Shown here: positions 1 to 7,712 of the stretch, one piece after another | How positions within the stretch are numbered: position 1 is the first letter of the stretch | Layout: the number at the start of each line of letters is the position of its first letter | DNA from: Pedobacter alluvionis | GTDB lineage: Bacteria; Bacteroidota; Bacteroidia; Sphingobacteriales; Sphingobacteriaceae | Assembly (NCBI RefSeq): GCF_003664035.1 | Contig: NZ_RCCK01000014.1 | Span: 518,981-582,980 of the forward strand | Reading direction: 5' to 3' | Length of the DNA: 64,000 nucleotides | The notes under the pieces: generated by a model | What the model saw: the letters and a program-made list of their open reading frames with translations, nothing else | The model's database searches: none | What the model was told of the DNA's origin: nothing | Program-made: the position numbers and the translations under genes

Positions 1-1
1 C

Positions 2-478
2 ACCGAACACCTCTCTTACCTGTTCCAAAAGGTAGAGAATTTAAGTTATACAGGCACTTATTCTTCTGAAGCTGGAATAAAAGAAGCCTTTTCTATAGTT
101 GAAACTAATGGTAATCCGGTAGATTTGATTAAAATAACAGATAATGAACTCAATTTACAGGATAATTCCTTTGATTGTTGTTTCACAGCCAACACCATTT
201 ATTTATGGCCTGATCCGCTAAAATACTTATCTGAAAGCTACCGCGTATTAAAACCAGAAGGAAAAATGAACCTGGCCTTTGTTGAAAAAAACTTTGGTGC
301 CGGCCTGCCCTGGACACAGCTCGATTTTACATTTTACGAGATTGATGAAGTAAAGTCGTTTTTCAAACAATCGGGATTTGCAAAAATTGAAGTAAAGAAA
401 TTAACGGAAACGATAATCGATCAGAACGGAAAGGAAATCACCAAACCGTTTATCATGGTATCAGGTCAGAAACAATAG
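2..478 (+). CDS. Class I SAM-dependent methyltransferase, C-terminal part
   Basis: The frame is open from base 2 to the stop at 476-478, so the gene starts before the window. The visible part reads as the second half of a Rossmann-fold methyltransferase: a FDCCFTANTIYLWPDP segment (motif II-like strand), then YRVLKPEGKMNLAF (the post-motif loop typical of Methyltransf_11), then a short C-terminal strand pair. A TTG at 125 is internal and is not a credible start because the upstream codons continue the fold. The SAM-binding glycine loop lies outside the window, so the substrate cannot be inferred. Confidence 0.75.
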   Translation, partial: TEHLSYLFQKVENLSYTGTYSSEAGIKEAFSIVETNGNPVDLIKITDNELNLQDNSFDCCFTANTIYLWPDPLKYLSESYRVLKPEGKMNLAFVEKNFGAGLPWTQLDFTFYEIDEVKSFFKQSGFAKIEVKKLTETIIDQNGKEITKPFIMVSGQKQ

Positions 479-590
479 TTGATCTGGTGATATTCACATA
501 AAGCACAAGTCTGATATCATTAAGTTGATGGATAAATTGCGAAAAGATACCTTCGACTACGCTAACATTGACAGACTCCAATAGAATGGT

Positions 591-691
591 CGTCATCTCG
601 ACCGGAGCAACGCGAAGTGGAGAGATCTATCTGGACAGATTTCTCGACTGCGTTACACCCCGATAGCCATCGGGTCCGCTCGAAATGACGA
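591..691. repeat. Dispersed palindromic repeat (GTCATCTCGA family)
   Basis: The left end GTCATCTCGACCGGAGC and the right end GCTCGAAATGACG are near complements. Inside are a second pair, AGATCTATCT/AGATTTCTCGACT, and a small hairpin, CCCGATAGCCATCGGG. Related copies lie at 7507-7591, 38451-38559 and 62378-62461. Elements of this look are abundant between genes in Pedobacter-like genomes. Whether a REP-type transposase mobilises them is unknown here. Confidence 0.8.
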
Positions 692-700
692 CCCCGTGCC

Positions 701-818
701 TGTCCATAGCGTTCCGAAGGGCGCTACGGATTAATAATAGAAAAGAGTCTGTGACTCGTTTTAATTGAGTTTATACACTCAATTTTATTCTTGCATCCAT
801 AGAGACGCTATGCTTAAC
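701..818. repeat. 118-bp direct repeat, copy 1
   Basis: This copy closely matches 1235-1352. Its two ends, CATAGCGTTCC and AGACGCTATG, are roughly complementary, and AGTCTGTGACTCGTT and GAGTTTATACACTC add inner dyads, so the unit is both a direct repeat and a foldable element. No coding potential. Confidence 0.8.
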
Positions 819-1234
819 GCTACACACAGAGTGGGTTTCTTTAACCAGGCTGCTCCGACACAGTGATACAACAACAATACCTTAAGATAACTTTCCCTTT
901 ACCTATTATTTAGCTATTATTAACCTGCCGATCTAAAGCGACGTAAATCTTTGATCTACCTGATCTCAACCAGGGGTATCACTTAACCAAAGCAAGGGTT
1001 AAGCAGTGTGCAAGCAGGTGTAAGGCAAGCCTGGCCGGAAGGTGGCATAAACGTGGGGTAAATGTGGCATAAAGGTGGACTTGGAATATTTTTTTTTAGG
1101 GGATATTTAATCAGACGGATTGATTTGGGTTATCATCGCTTTTGATTAACCTAATATAAAAAATTATGGTGAAGCGGGCAAAAAAGAGCTTCGTAGTTTT
1201 TGGCACGGGCAGCAGAATGCAATTTGTTCGTGTC

Positions 1235-1352
1235 TGTCCGTAGCGTTCCGAAGGGCGCTATGGATTAATAATAGAAAAGAGTCTATGACTCGTTTCTATT
1301 AAGTTTATAAGCTCAATTTTATTCTTGTATCCATAAAGACGCTATGCTTAAA
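1235..1352. repeat. 118-bp direct repeat, copy 2
   Basis: Second copy of the 701-818 element, in the same orientation. Several differences fall in the stems, for example GAGTTTATACACTC versus AAGTTTATAAGCTC and GTCTGTGACTC versus GTCTATGACTC. Confidence 0.8.
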
Positions 1353-1438
1353 CTACGGACATAACGGGGGTAATTCATTGTATAAAATCAATATAAATGA
1401 CAGTAGAATTTAATGGAAATAAATCTCCCCGCAGGATC

Positions 1439-1553
1439 GTCATTGCGAGAAGGCTTTTTCAGCCGACAGCCTGCCCCGATTTTCGGGGAAGCAATCTTAA
1501 AACGATCGCTAATAGCGTGCGCATTAAGATTGCTTTGTTCCTTATAATGACGA
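1439..1553. repeat. Dispersed palindromic repeat (GTCATTGCGAG family)
   Basis: The left half GTCATTGCGAG...AAGCAATCTTAA is mirrored by TTAAGATTGCTTTGTTCCTTATAATGAC. It contains small internal hairpins, CCCCGATTTTCGGGG and AACGATCGCTAATAGCG. A different subfamily from the element at 591-691. Confidence 0.75.
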
Positions 1554-1603
1554 TCTTTTTTTAGAGCATTACACAAAAGCAACTACATTAAAAATTAAGG
1601 TAT

Positions 1604-1649
1604 AAAAAAAGCAGATTAAATGTTCAAATCAACATTCAATCTGCTTTTT
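1604..1649 (-). terminator. Rho-independent terminator of the propeller/cupredoxin operon
   Basis: AAAAAGCAGATTGAATGTT pairs with AACATTTAATCTGCTTTTT on the minus strand and runs into a T-tract. It lies about 26 bases past the stop of the minus-strand gene ending at 1675. Confidence 0.8.
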
Positions 1650-1674
1650 GACATTCTGCTGTTAAGCGCTAATG

Positions 1675-3702
1675 TTATTTAATCACTTTAATCTGGCCTT
1701 TCATCACCATATAATGGCCCGGATAGGTACAAATAAAAGGATAGGTACCAGGTGTTTTAGGTACTGTAAAATAAATCGTATCTGATTTTCCGGGCTGTAG
1801 CAATACCGTATAGGCCAGCACCTTAGGTGTTGCAGGAACAAAATCGTACTTTTCGCCATCAAGGCCCATTTTCAATGCCATTTCACCTACCGCATTACCC
1901 GATCCAGGTGTGGTAAGCACAAAATTATGCAACATATCATCCACATTCTTAAAGGTTAATTTTACTTTGGTACCTGCCTTTAGGGTAATATTGGTGATGT
2001 CGAATTTCAGCCCTGGCTTGGTGCCCAATACAATATTTTTATCAGGTCCTTTAGTCCAGTTTTCTGGTTGCTCGGTAACATGTTTCCCAACATCGGTATT
2101 GCCTTTAACTGCGCCACCGGCTGCTGGCATATTGCCCATTTGGTGATGGTCCATGCCCTCCTTATGGTGTGCGGCCGGCGCATTGCCTATGGGTTTATTT
2201 TCGGCAGTTAGCGCCATCTTTTCTCCATCGGGAATTTTGTTCATGGTATAATATCCATAATCGTGCAATAAAGGGATATTGCCATTTTCAGCACGTAATC
2301 CTTCCATTTTGATTTCGTGAATGTAGCCTTCTTTTAAGCTATCCAACACCAATCGCACCCGTTTATGATCAGGAGAAACTACAATGGCTTTAATGCTACG
2401 TGCCGATTGATTGATTACCGGACTCCCATAAATGTGGTGGTATTTATAGGTAAAAGTGGAGAGTTTATAAGTGCTGGCATCGCGGGCTGTTTTTTCATCA
2501 ACCGGCATGGTAAATTCAAGCTCGAAACCATCGGGCTGGGCCTTTACCGTCTGCACCTCAAAGGGCATAATACCCGACCAGGTTAAACGCTGCAGCCCGT
2601 ATTCGGCTTTTCCTGTAGATGACCATCCTCTTGAAGTCATCCCCACCAGCATACTACCATCCGAGCCCCAGTTCATTCTGAGAATGCCCGAAGAAAATCC
2701 CCGGCGAAAAGGAAATACCACACCTTGGTATACACCTTTAACTTTTTCTAAAAATACCCTGTTGATGTTACTCTGCGATTGGTCGCCTACAAAAAGTTGT
2801 CCTTTAAAAGGCCCCATATTACCATTATCAGAATAATTCAGAATGCCGGATGTTGAGTTACCCATAATCGAATGCGGAATCCATACAGAAGGGGTTTTTA
2901 GTCCCGGTACCCTTTTGGCAACTTCGAATTCGGGTTCGCCGGTATCAGGAATATCCTTCTTGTGCAACTTAACCGGAGACCCTGGCTCATCTGACCATTT
3001 TAAACCAGCCGGATTGCCTACAAAATCGCCTTCCTCTACATGCATAATGCTGCCCGAGCCTACCCAGTCGCCCTGGTTCTCAGCGTAAAATATTTCACCG
3101 TCACTATTTAGCGCCATTGCTGCAGGCGAGCGGAAACCGGTTGCAAAAGGCTTTAACTTAAAATCAGGGGTGAATTTGAGCATCCAGCCATGCCATTTAG
3201 ATAAACTGGCACCATAACCAATCCAGCCCAGGTTAAGGGTAACCACCATATTGCCATCTTTATCCAGGATGGGACCATACGCATATTCATGGTAATTGCC
3301 TGATAATGGCCACGAGTACATGGTGCTATATTCATCGGCTTCTCCATCGCCATCCAGATCGCGCAGGCGCGTAATCTCAGCGCGCTGAGTGAGGTAAATA
3401 TCTCCTTTGATATAATTTAAGCCTAATACTTCATGCATGCCGTGTGCAAACAAGCGGTATTTGGGTTGTTGCCCATTTTTCATGTATGGGTTGGTAATAA
3501 TCCAAACTTCACCTTTGCGGGTAGCTACAGCCAGCTCATCATTAGGTAAAAAGGTCATCCCACCAACTTCAAGTGCTATCTCTTTTGGAATTGGAACGGT
3601 TACTATGGGATAAATCTGTTTCTCTGTTTGTGTTTGTGCTTTTACCGTTACCAGGCCAGTTCCCAGTAACAAAAGCGACAATAAGTATGTTGATTTTTTC
3701 AT
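1675..3702 (-). CDS. Secreted beta-propeller (sorbosone-dehydrogenase-like) fused to a cupredoxin domain
   Basis: This 675-residue protein starts with a signal peptide (to about residue 22) and is probably periplasmic. Residues about 30-390 form a propeller with NHL/glucose-sorbosone dehydrogenase-like segments such as FLPNDELAVATRKGEVW and FVGDQSQSNINRV. A region of about 100 residues follows, then a His/Met-rich linker (512-527, HHKEGMDHHQMGNM). The C-terminal domain (about 558-675) has azurin spacing of type 1 copper ligands: His592, Cys658, His663, Met667. Likely role: electron-transferring sugar or alcohol oxidation, with the cupredoxin as built-in acceptor (inference). It follows the gene at 3710-4444 by 7 bases, so the two are probably one transcript. 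Confidence 0.85.
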   Translation of the reverse strand: MKKSTYLLSLLLLGTGLVTVKAQTQTEKQIYPIVTVPIPKEIALEVGGMTFLPNDELAVATRKGEVWIITNPYMKNGQQPKYRLFAHGMHEVLGLNYIKGDIYLTQRAEITRLRDLDGDGEADEYSTMYSWPLSGNYHEYAYGPILDKDGNMVVTLNLGWIGYGASLSKWHGWMLKFTPDFKLKPFATGFRSPAAMALNSDGEIFYAENQGDWVGSGSIMHVEEGDFVGNPAGLKWSDEPGSPVKLHKKDIPDTGEPEFEVAKRVPGLKTPSVWIPHSIMGNSTSGILNYSDNGNMGPFKGQLFVGDQSQSNINRVFLEKVKGVYQGVVFPFRRGFSSGILRMNWGSDGSMLVGMTSRGWSSTGKAEYGLQRLTWSGIMPFEVQTVKAQPDGFELEFTMPVDEKTARDASTYKLSTFTYKYHHIYGSPVINQSARSIKAIVVSPDHKRVRLVLDSLKEGYIHEIKMEGLRAENGNIPLLHDYGYYTMNKIPDGEKMALTAENKPIGNAPAAHHKEGMDHHQMGNMPAAGGAVKGNTDVGKHVTEQPENWTKGPDKNIVLGTKPGLKFDITNITLKAGTKVKLTFKNVDDMLHNFVLTTPGSGNAVGEMALKMGLDGEKYDFVPATPKVLAYTVLLQPGKSDTIYFTVPKTPGTYPFICTYPGHYMVMKGQIKVIK

Positions 3703-3709
3703 GTCTTAA

Positions 3710-4444
3710 TTACCAGGTTAGTGAATAGGTTAACGAATCGGTAGCATTGGCCAGCAGTACCAGTAGCTCTTTGCCTTTTTCGGTTTTCCTGATAAAAGCT
3801 TTGGTGCCATCAGCCAGTTTTAGGGTATAAGCTTTATCGCCAACAGTATAAGTATTGTTTTTGTGTGCTTCAATGTCTGGTCCTACTGCAATACGACAAT
3901 AAAGCGGCTTCTTGCTATTGTTAATAAGAATCGTACGGCTGAGTGCTGCACCGCCATCTAAAACAACTATTTTATCAATTACATCGGCGCCATTAGCCGT
4001 ATATAAAAATGCAGGCATTTTGCTCTTGTCTAAAACATAACCCTTATTTTGAAGGTCGTCAAAAGCGATAGAATCAGGCCATGCAGCATCCTTATCAGCC
4101 AGTGCGGCAAGGGCAGGTGCAGCAGAAAGTGGCAAGACAGTACCTAAAGGTTTGGCAATCTGAGGTTCCCCCCTGTCTTTCCACATTTCGGTCGCATCAA
4201 TAAAATCTCCGCGCCATACCTCCAGCAAGGCACCCTGTTTTAAATCGTAAGCATAGTTTACCTTTTCGGGCGTACCTACAGAAATCACGTGGGTACGTTT
4301 TTTTCCTTCAAACATCAGGAAGCTTCGCAATAAATAGGGTTTGTTTGCTGCGTTGATGACATAGGGGTTAACATTTTGGGCCATAGAATAGGCTGCACAG
4401 CAGGTGAGAAGTGCGAGGCAGCACATCATTCGTTTATAGATCAT
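3710..4444 (-). CDS. Secreted protein of unknown function, upstream partner of the propeller/cupredoxin gene
   Basis: A 244-residue protein with an N-terminal signal sequence ending near SMAQ. I do not recognise a named family with confidence. Conserved-looking segments include YLLRSFLMFEGKKRTHVIS, LLEVWRGDFIDATEMW and PQIAKPLG, which resemble non-enzymatic beta domains found beside PQQ- or cytochrome-type sugar dehydrogenases in Bacteroidota and Planctomycetes (recall, unchecked). No cysteine pair or heme motif is seen in the mature part. The 7-base spacing suggests it works with the downstream protein in the periplasm. Confidence 0.7.
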   Translation of the reverse strand: MIYKRMMCCLALLTCCAAYSMAQNVNPYVINAANKPYLLRSFLMFEGKKRTHVISVGTPEKVNYAYDLKQGALLEVWRGDFIDATEMWKDRGEPQIAKPLGTVLPLSAAPALAALADKDAAWPDSIAFDDLQNKGYVLDKSKMPAFLYTANGADVIDKIVVLDGGAALSRTILINNSKKPLYCRIAVGPDIEAHKNNTYTVGDKAYTLKLADGTKAFIRKTEKGKELLVLLANATDSLTYSLTW

Positions 4445-5265
4445 AATTTTATCTGGTTAAGAAGCAACAAAACAATCGGTTGCATAACAAATATATCATT
4501 AGCATGTTAGTTTACAAAAATTCTGTTAAAACAATTATCCCTAAACTACACAAAACATTAATTTTCAGAATATTAAACTTAAATGCAAACGGTAGCAGCG
4601 GCTTAATGCCATTAGGTTAAGCACTCCATAGTTTTAGACTCTTGAGATCGATAAATCGCAAATGAATGTCCTTAGATTACTTTACCATTGAAGTTATTCC
4701 ACAAATCGTTATTAACCAACAACTTAACTCCTTTTTGCATTTCCATCCAGCTAGGCCATAGCAAGGTACCCCCCGTTCTACTTAAATCCGGCCTAACAAA
4801 TTTTTCGGGCCGCACTGTTCTGGCCGAACAACCGGCTTCAAAAGAAAAATTTTCAGCCGGTGTTTTTTGTTTCTTTTTGACACCAAAAAGAAAGAGCCCT
4901 TCGGCGGCGGCGAGCCGAGGCAAAGATCGTGACGTATGGCAAAAGACATCAGTTGTTCGTCATTTATATTGATTTTTATAAAATAAATTATCCCTCAGGG
5001 CGACATCTTTTTGCGAATTTATCCCTTAACTTAATGAGACAGGGCAGCAGCTAGAAGACTAATTATTAAAATCTTATATTGTTATCAGATTAACCCACAA
5101 TAATTAAGGATTTAGCGCAGGTAGACTTCTCCGCTAAGGTTGAAATGATGATCTTAGGATGGGTTTGTAATGTTGAGCTCAGCTTGTCGTGAGCTTTATT
5201 TAATAATTTTCGCTTAACATCTTTTAAAACACATTATATTTTCAGCATATGCTGTCGCTTCATGA
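4445..5265. other. Intergenic region, no supported gene
   Basis: About 820 bases. The overlapping frames at 4672-4972 run on both strands through low-complexity, repeat-like DNA and have no family features, so I do not call them. A 10-bp stem hairpin lies at 4870-4893, followed by a short GC-rich stretch (about 4896-4920). The rest is AT-rich. Confidence 0.6.
4870..4893. repeat. Perfect hairpin with 10-bp stem and ACAC loop
   Basis: TTTCTTTTTG and CAAAAAGAAA are exact complements around ACAC. It is not placed directly after a gene end, so a terminator role is not obvious. Confidence 0.6.
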
Positions 5266-6285
5266 TTAGTGAACGATCTTGAAAACCAGCTCTTTTAAGA
5301 GTTCTCCATCATCAACATTGCCGGTACTGTCTAATCCTTTGCTTTTTAAATCATATTCACGGAGTAAACCGATCACCTGGAAAACTTTCCCCGTGTTATA
5401 ATTTCTGGCCGCTACCTCATAATCTTTAATAAAGAATGGCGGTACACCCAATGCTGATGCAGCATCGGCCTTATTAGGGATATAATGGTATTTTAGAAGT
5501 TTAGTAAAATAACCGCCTAAATTGGCCAAAACCATTACTGTTGGATTGGCTTTAGGGTTGCTGGCGAAGTAATTGATAATTTTATTACATTTTAGCACAT
5601 CGCGGATGGCCAGTGCCTTCTGCAATTCGAAAACGTTATATTCTTTACTGATGCCTATATTTCTCTGAACCAGGTCGGTATTAATGGTTACCTCCTTCGA
5701 AACATTGAGCATTAACTTTTCGATTTCGTTGGCAATTTTGGATAGATCGGTACCCAAATATTCGGCCATTAAAGCCGAGGCCTGCTGATCGATCTTGTAA
5801 CCTTTTTCTTTGATAAATTCTTCGATCCAGGGCACCAGTTTATAATCGCGCACAGGATCTGACTGAAAAATCAGTCCACTTTTATTAATGGCCTTATAGA
5901 TTTTTTTTCGTTTATCGAAATTGGCATATTTATAGGCCAGCACCAAAATGGTACTCGGTAGCGGTTTTTCGAAATAATTGAGTACAAATTCGCCTTCTTT
6001 TGAACTGTCTTCCTTGCCCCACTTTAAATCCTGCGCTTCTTTAACAATCACCACCTGATAATCAGACATCATCGGGTAACGTTTTGCAGCACCCAAAACC
6101 GTAGCCATATCAGTATCTTTTCCATATAAAACCGTTTGATTGAAACCTTTTTCGGCATCATTCAGCAGCTTATCTTCGATATAGTCAGTCACCTGATCGA
6201 TGTAATAAGATTCTTCACCATGCAATAAGTATACAGGTTTGAACTTTCGGGCTTTGATATCTTTAATAATTTCGGCAGCAGTCAT
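5266..6285 (-). CDS. holA: DNA polymerase III subunit delta
   Basis: The 339-residue length and layout match HolA, the clamp-loader subunit that opens the beta clamp. The N-terminus has PVYLLHGEESYYIDQV, with the degenerate P-loop region usual for delta, then LVLAYKYANFDKRKK. The C-terminal part, VFELQKALAIRD followed by FFIKDYEVAARNY, corresponds to the helical collar domain. The gene is divergent from the HsdR_N-like gene at 6499, a neighbourhood I recall as common in Bacteroidota. It ends about 820 bases before the next gene on its strand, so it appears monocistronic. Confidence 0.93.
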   Translation of the reverse strand: MTAAEIIKDIKARKFKPVYLLHGEESYYIDQVTDYIEDKLLNDAEKGFNQTVLYGKDTDMATVLGAAKRYPMMSDYQVVIVKEAQDLKWGKEDSSKEGEFVLNYFEKPLPSTILVLAYKYANFDKRKKIYKAINKSGLIFQSDPVRDYKLVPWIEEFIKEKGYKIDQQASALMAEYLGTDLSKIANEIEKLMLNVSKEVTINTDLVQRNIGISKEYNVFELQKALAIRDVLKCNKIINYFASNPKANPTVMVLANLGGYFTKLLKYHYIPNKADAASALGVPPFFIKDYEVAARNYNTGKVFQVIGLLREYDLKSKGLDSTGNVDDGELLKELVFKIVH

Positions 6286-6456
6286 TGCCCGTAAAATTAC
6301 AATTTAGGTTTAAGGATTTGGGTAAATGTTTATAATTTATAGATATGAGATTTGAGACATTAGACTGGAGACTTCATGGCATAATCCAAAATTAACTAAC
6401 TTTGAAGCTGCAATAATTGATAAATTGTTTTATTGTTGCATTGTTAAGAGACATAC

Positions 6457-6498
6457 AACTGTTAACTGCAAACTGAAAACTGCCAACTGAAAACTGAA
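6457..6498. repeat. Imperfect short tandem repeat (AACTGAAAACTGCC)
   Basis: Units of AACTG with A-rich spacers repeat up to the start codon at 6499. Similar word-like tandem patches occur at 14812-14870, 22981-23069 and 60188-60270. Confidence 0.5.
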
Positions 6499-6957
6499 AT
6501 GTTCACTCCTACCCCGCTTAACCTTCCGCCCTACCCATTTAAAATTACTCAAAAGGATGATGTGGTATTTATTTTCGATGAGTTGAGAAAGAAACACCTG
6601 GTGCTTACATCCGAAGAATGGGTGCGTCAGCATTTTATACAAAACCTGATCTTAGAGAAGAAATTTCCACGTACATTGATCCAGATTGAAGGTGGTTTGG
6701 TATTAAACCAATTACAAAAACGAAGCGATATTTTGGTTTACAATACCGCTGGCGAAAAACTGATGTTGATTGAATGTAAGGCACCAAAGGTAAAAATTAC
6801 ACAATCGGTTTTTGATCAGGCCTCGCGGTATAATTCGATACATCAGGCCAGGTGGATTGTGCTAACCAATGGTTTGCAGCATGTTTATGCCAGGATGGAT
6901 ACGGAAAAGGGCAGCTTTAATTTTGTAGAAGAAATGCCAGAATATTTGGGGCTGTAG
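6499..6957 (+). CDS. HsdR N-terminal-like (PD-(D/E)XK) domain protein, stand-alone
   Basis: A 152-residue protein whose core matches the type I restriction R-subunit N-terminal fold (HSDR_N_2). Asp77 in RSDILVY and Glu92-x-Lys94 in LMLIECKAP give the D-(E/D)xK nuclease triad, followed by QASRYNSIHQARWIVLTNG. No helicase, methylase or specificity gene is nearby, so this is not a restriction system by itself. The single-domain form is a conserved accessory gene in Bacteroidota. A role in nucleic-acid cleavage or repair is inferred from the intact motif only. Confidence 0.85.
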   Translation: MFTPTPLNLPPYPFKITQKDDVVFIFDELRKKHLVLTSEEWVRQHFIQNLILEKKFPRTLIQIEGGLVLNQLQKRSDILVYNTAGEKLMLIECKAPKVKITQSVFDQASRYNSIHQARWIVLTNGLQHVYARMDTEKGSFNFVEEMPEYLGL

Positions 6958-7063
6958 TGCAAGAATTTCCTTTTTTGTCATCCTGAACATAGTGAAGGAT
7001 CTTTATTGACCGTTATTACGAATCACGAAGCGATCTTAAAAAGGTATTAATGTATTATAATGC

Positions 7064-7364
7064 TTTTTTTGGAAAGCAGAAAACAGTAGCATTTAGGTTT
7101 ATTCAGTCCCGCTCCCGCTTCTCCCGACTTTAAGTCGGGATCCCGCTTTGATCGGGTTTAAGTGGCACAGCCAGCATTGCTATTAGGGGTTGCAAATAGC
7201 AAAATAGCGCTCTTTTTAAATCATGCTATTCAACCTTCAATAGCAGCAAAAGCCTTCCGAATCTAAACCTGATTGAAATGTAAAGCCCACAGCGCAGCGA
7301 GGACTTGTAATGAAAAGCAGGACTAACTTTAAAACCAACCACAACAATTGCTTTCCAAAAAAAA
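7064..7364. repeat. Structured ~300-bp dispersed element, copy A
   Basis: The ends TTTTTTTGGAAAGCA (7064-7078) and TGCTTTCCAAAAAAA (7349-7363) are perfect complements. Inside are GTCCCGCT, a CCCGACT/AGTCGGG hairpin and ATCGGGTTTA, the last pairing with TAAACCTGAT in the right half. The right half differs from copies B (23989-24237) and C (38575-38862). No open frame. Confidence 0.8.
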
Positions 7365-7375
7365 TCATGAGTATT

Positions 7376-7411
7376 TCATCTATCGGTTGGTGTCTCACCG
7401 ACCGAAACTTA
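7376..7411. repeat. 36-bp direct repeat containing a hairpin, copy 1
   Basis: The stem CGGTTGGTG (7384-7392) pairs with CACCGACCG (7396-7404) around TCT. The whole 36-base unit recurs at 7635-7670. Confidence 0.7.
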
Positions 7412-7506
7412 TTAGCATATGCAAAATAAAAGGAGAATAACAGTTCTCTCTGGTTGGTGGGGCACCAATTATTAGAAAAATGAAGAGCTTTTTTCTAAGA
7501 AAAACT

Positions 7507-7591
7507 CGTCATCTCGACTGAAGCGCAGCGGAACGGAGATATCTATCTGAATAGATTTCTCGACTGCGTTGCACTCCGCTCGAAATGACGA
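7507..7591. repeat. Dispersed palindromic repeat (GTCATCTCGA family)
   Basis: GTCATCTCGACTGAAGCGCA at the left and TGCACTCCGCTCGAAATGACG at the right form the dyad; the inner part repeats the AGAT.TATCT/AGATTTCTCGAC layout seen at 591-691. Confidence 0.8.
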
Positions 7592-7634
7592 TCTTTTGCA
7601 GACTGTATTAGATGATAATTCCTATATACTATAT

Positions 7635-7670
7635 TCATCTATCGGTTGGTGTCTCACCGACCGAAACTTA
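7635..7670. repeat. 36-bp direct repeat containing a hairpin, copy 2
   Basis: Identical to 7376-7411 over 36 bases; the stem is at 7643-7651 and 7655-7663. Confidence 0.7.
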
Positions 7671-7712
7671 AAGATTCTTCACTTCGTTCAGAATGACAAA
7701 AGAGAATATGAT

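Larger units (their letters stand above)
479..1603. other. Intergenic region without a gene, rich in dyad repeats
   Basis: About 1.1 kb holds no convincing coding frame. It carries two different GTCAT-type dyads (591-691 and 1439-1553) and two copies of a ~118-bp element (701-818 and 1235-1352). The remaining sequence (about 820-1230) is AT-rich with no structure I can name. Confidence 0.7.
6958..7712. other. Intergenic region packed with repeats
   Basis: No gene. In order: a half dyad of the GTCAT family (about 6977-7015), copy A of the ~290-bp structured element (7064-7364), three small covarying hairpins (7384-7404, 7452-7470, 7643-7663), and a full GTCATCTCGA dyad (7507-7591). Confidence 0.7.

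Noticed and set aside
1388..1582. 64-codon minus-strand frame
   Set aside because: It is read through a GTCAT dyad repeat (1439-1553); the sequence is that of the repeat, not of a gene.
4672..4972. Overlapping open frames of 83 and 94 codons on both strands
   Set aside because: They run through hairpin and GC-rich repeat DNA, have no family features, and occupy the same bases in both directions.
6499..6957. Type I restriction-modification system
   Set aside because: Only an HsdR N-terminal-like domain is present; no hsdM, hsdS or helicase nearby.
7064..7364. CRISPR-like array in the repeat-rich gaps
   Set aside because: Repeats are few, inverted, and of different families; there are no regularly spaced identical units and no cas genes in the window.
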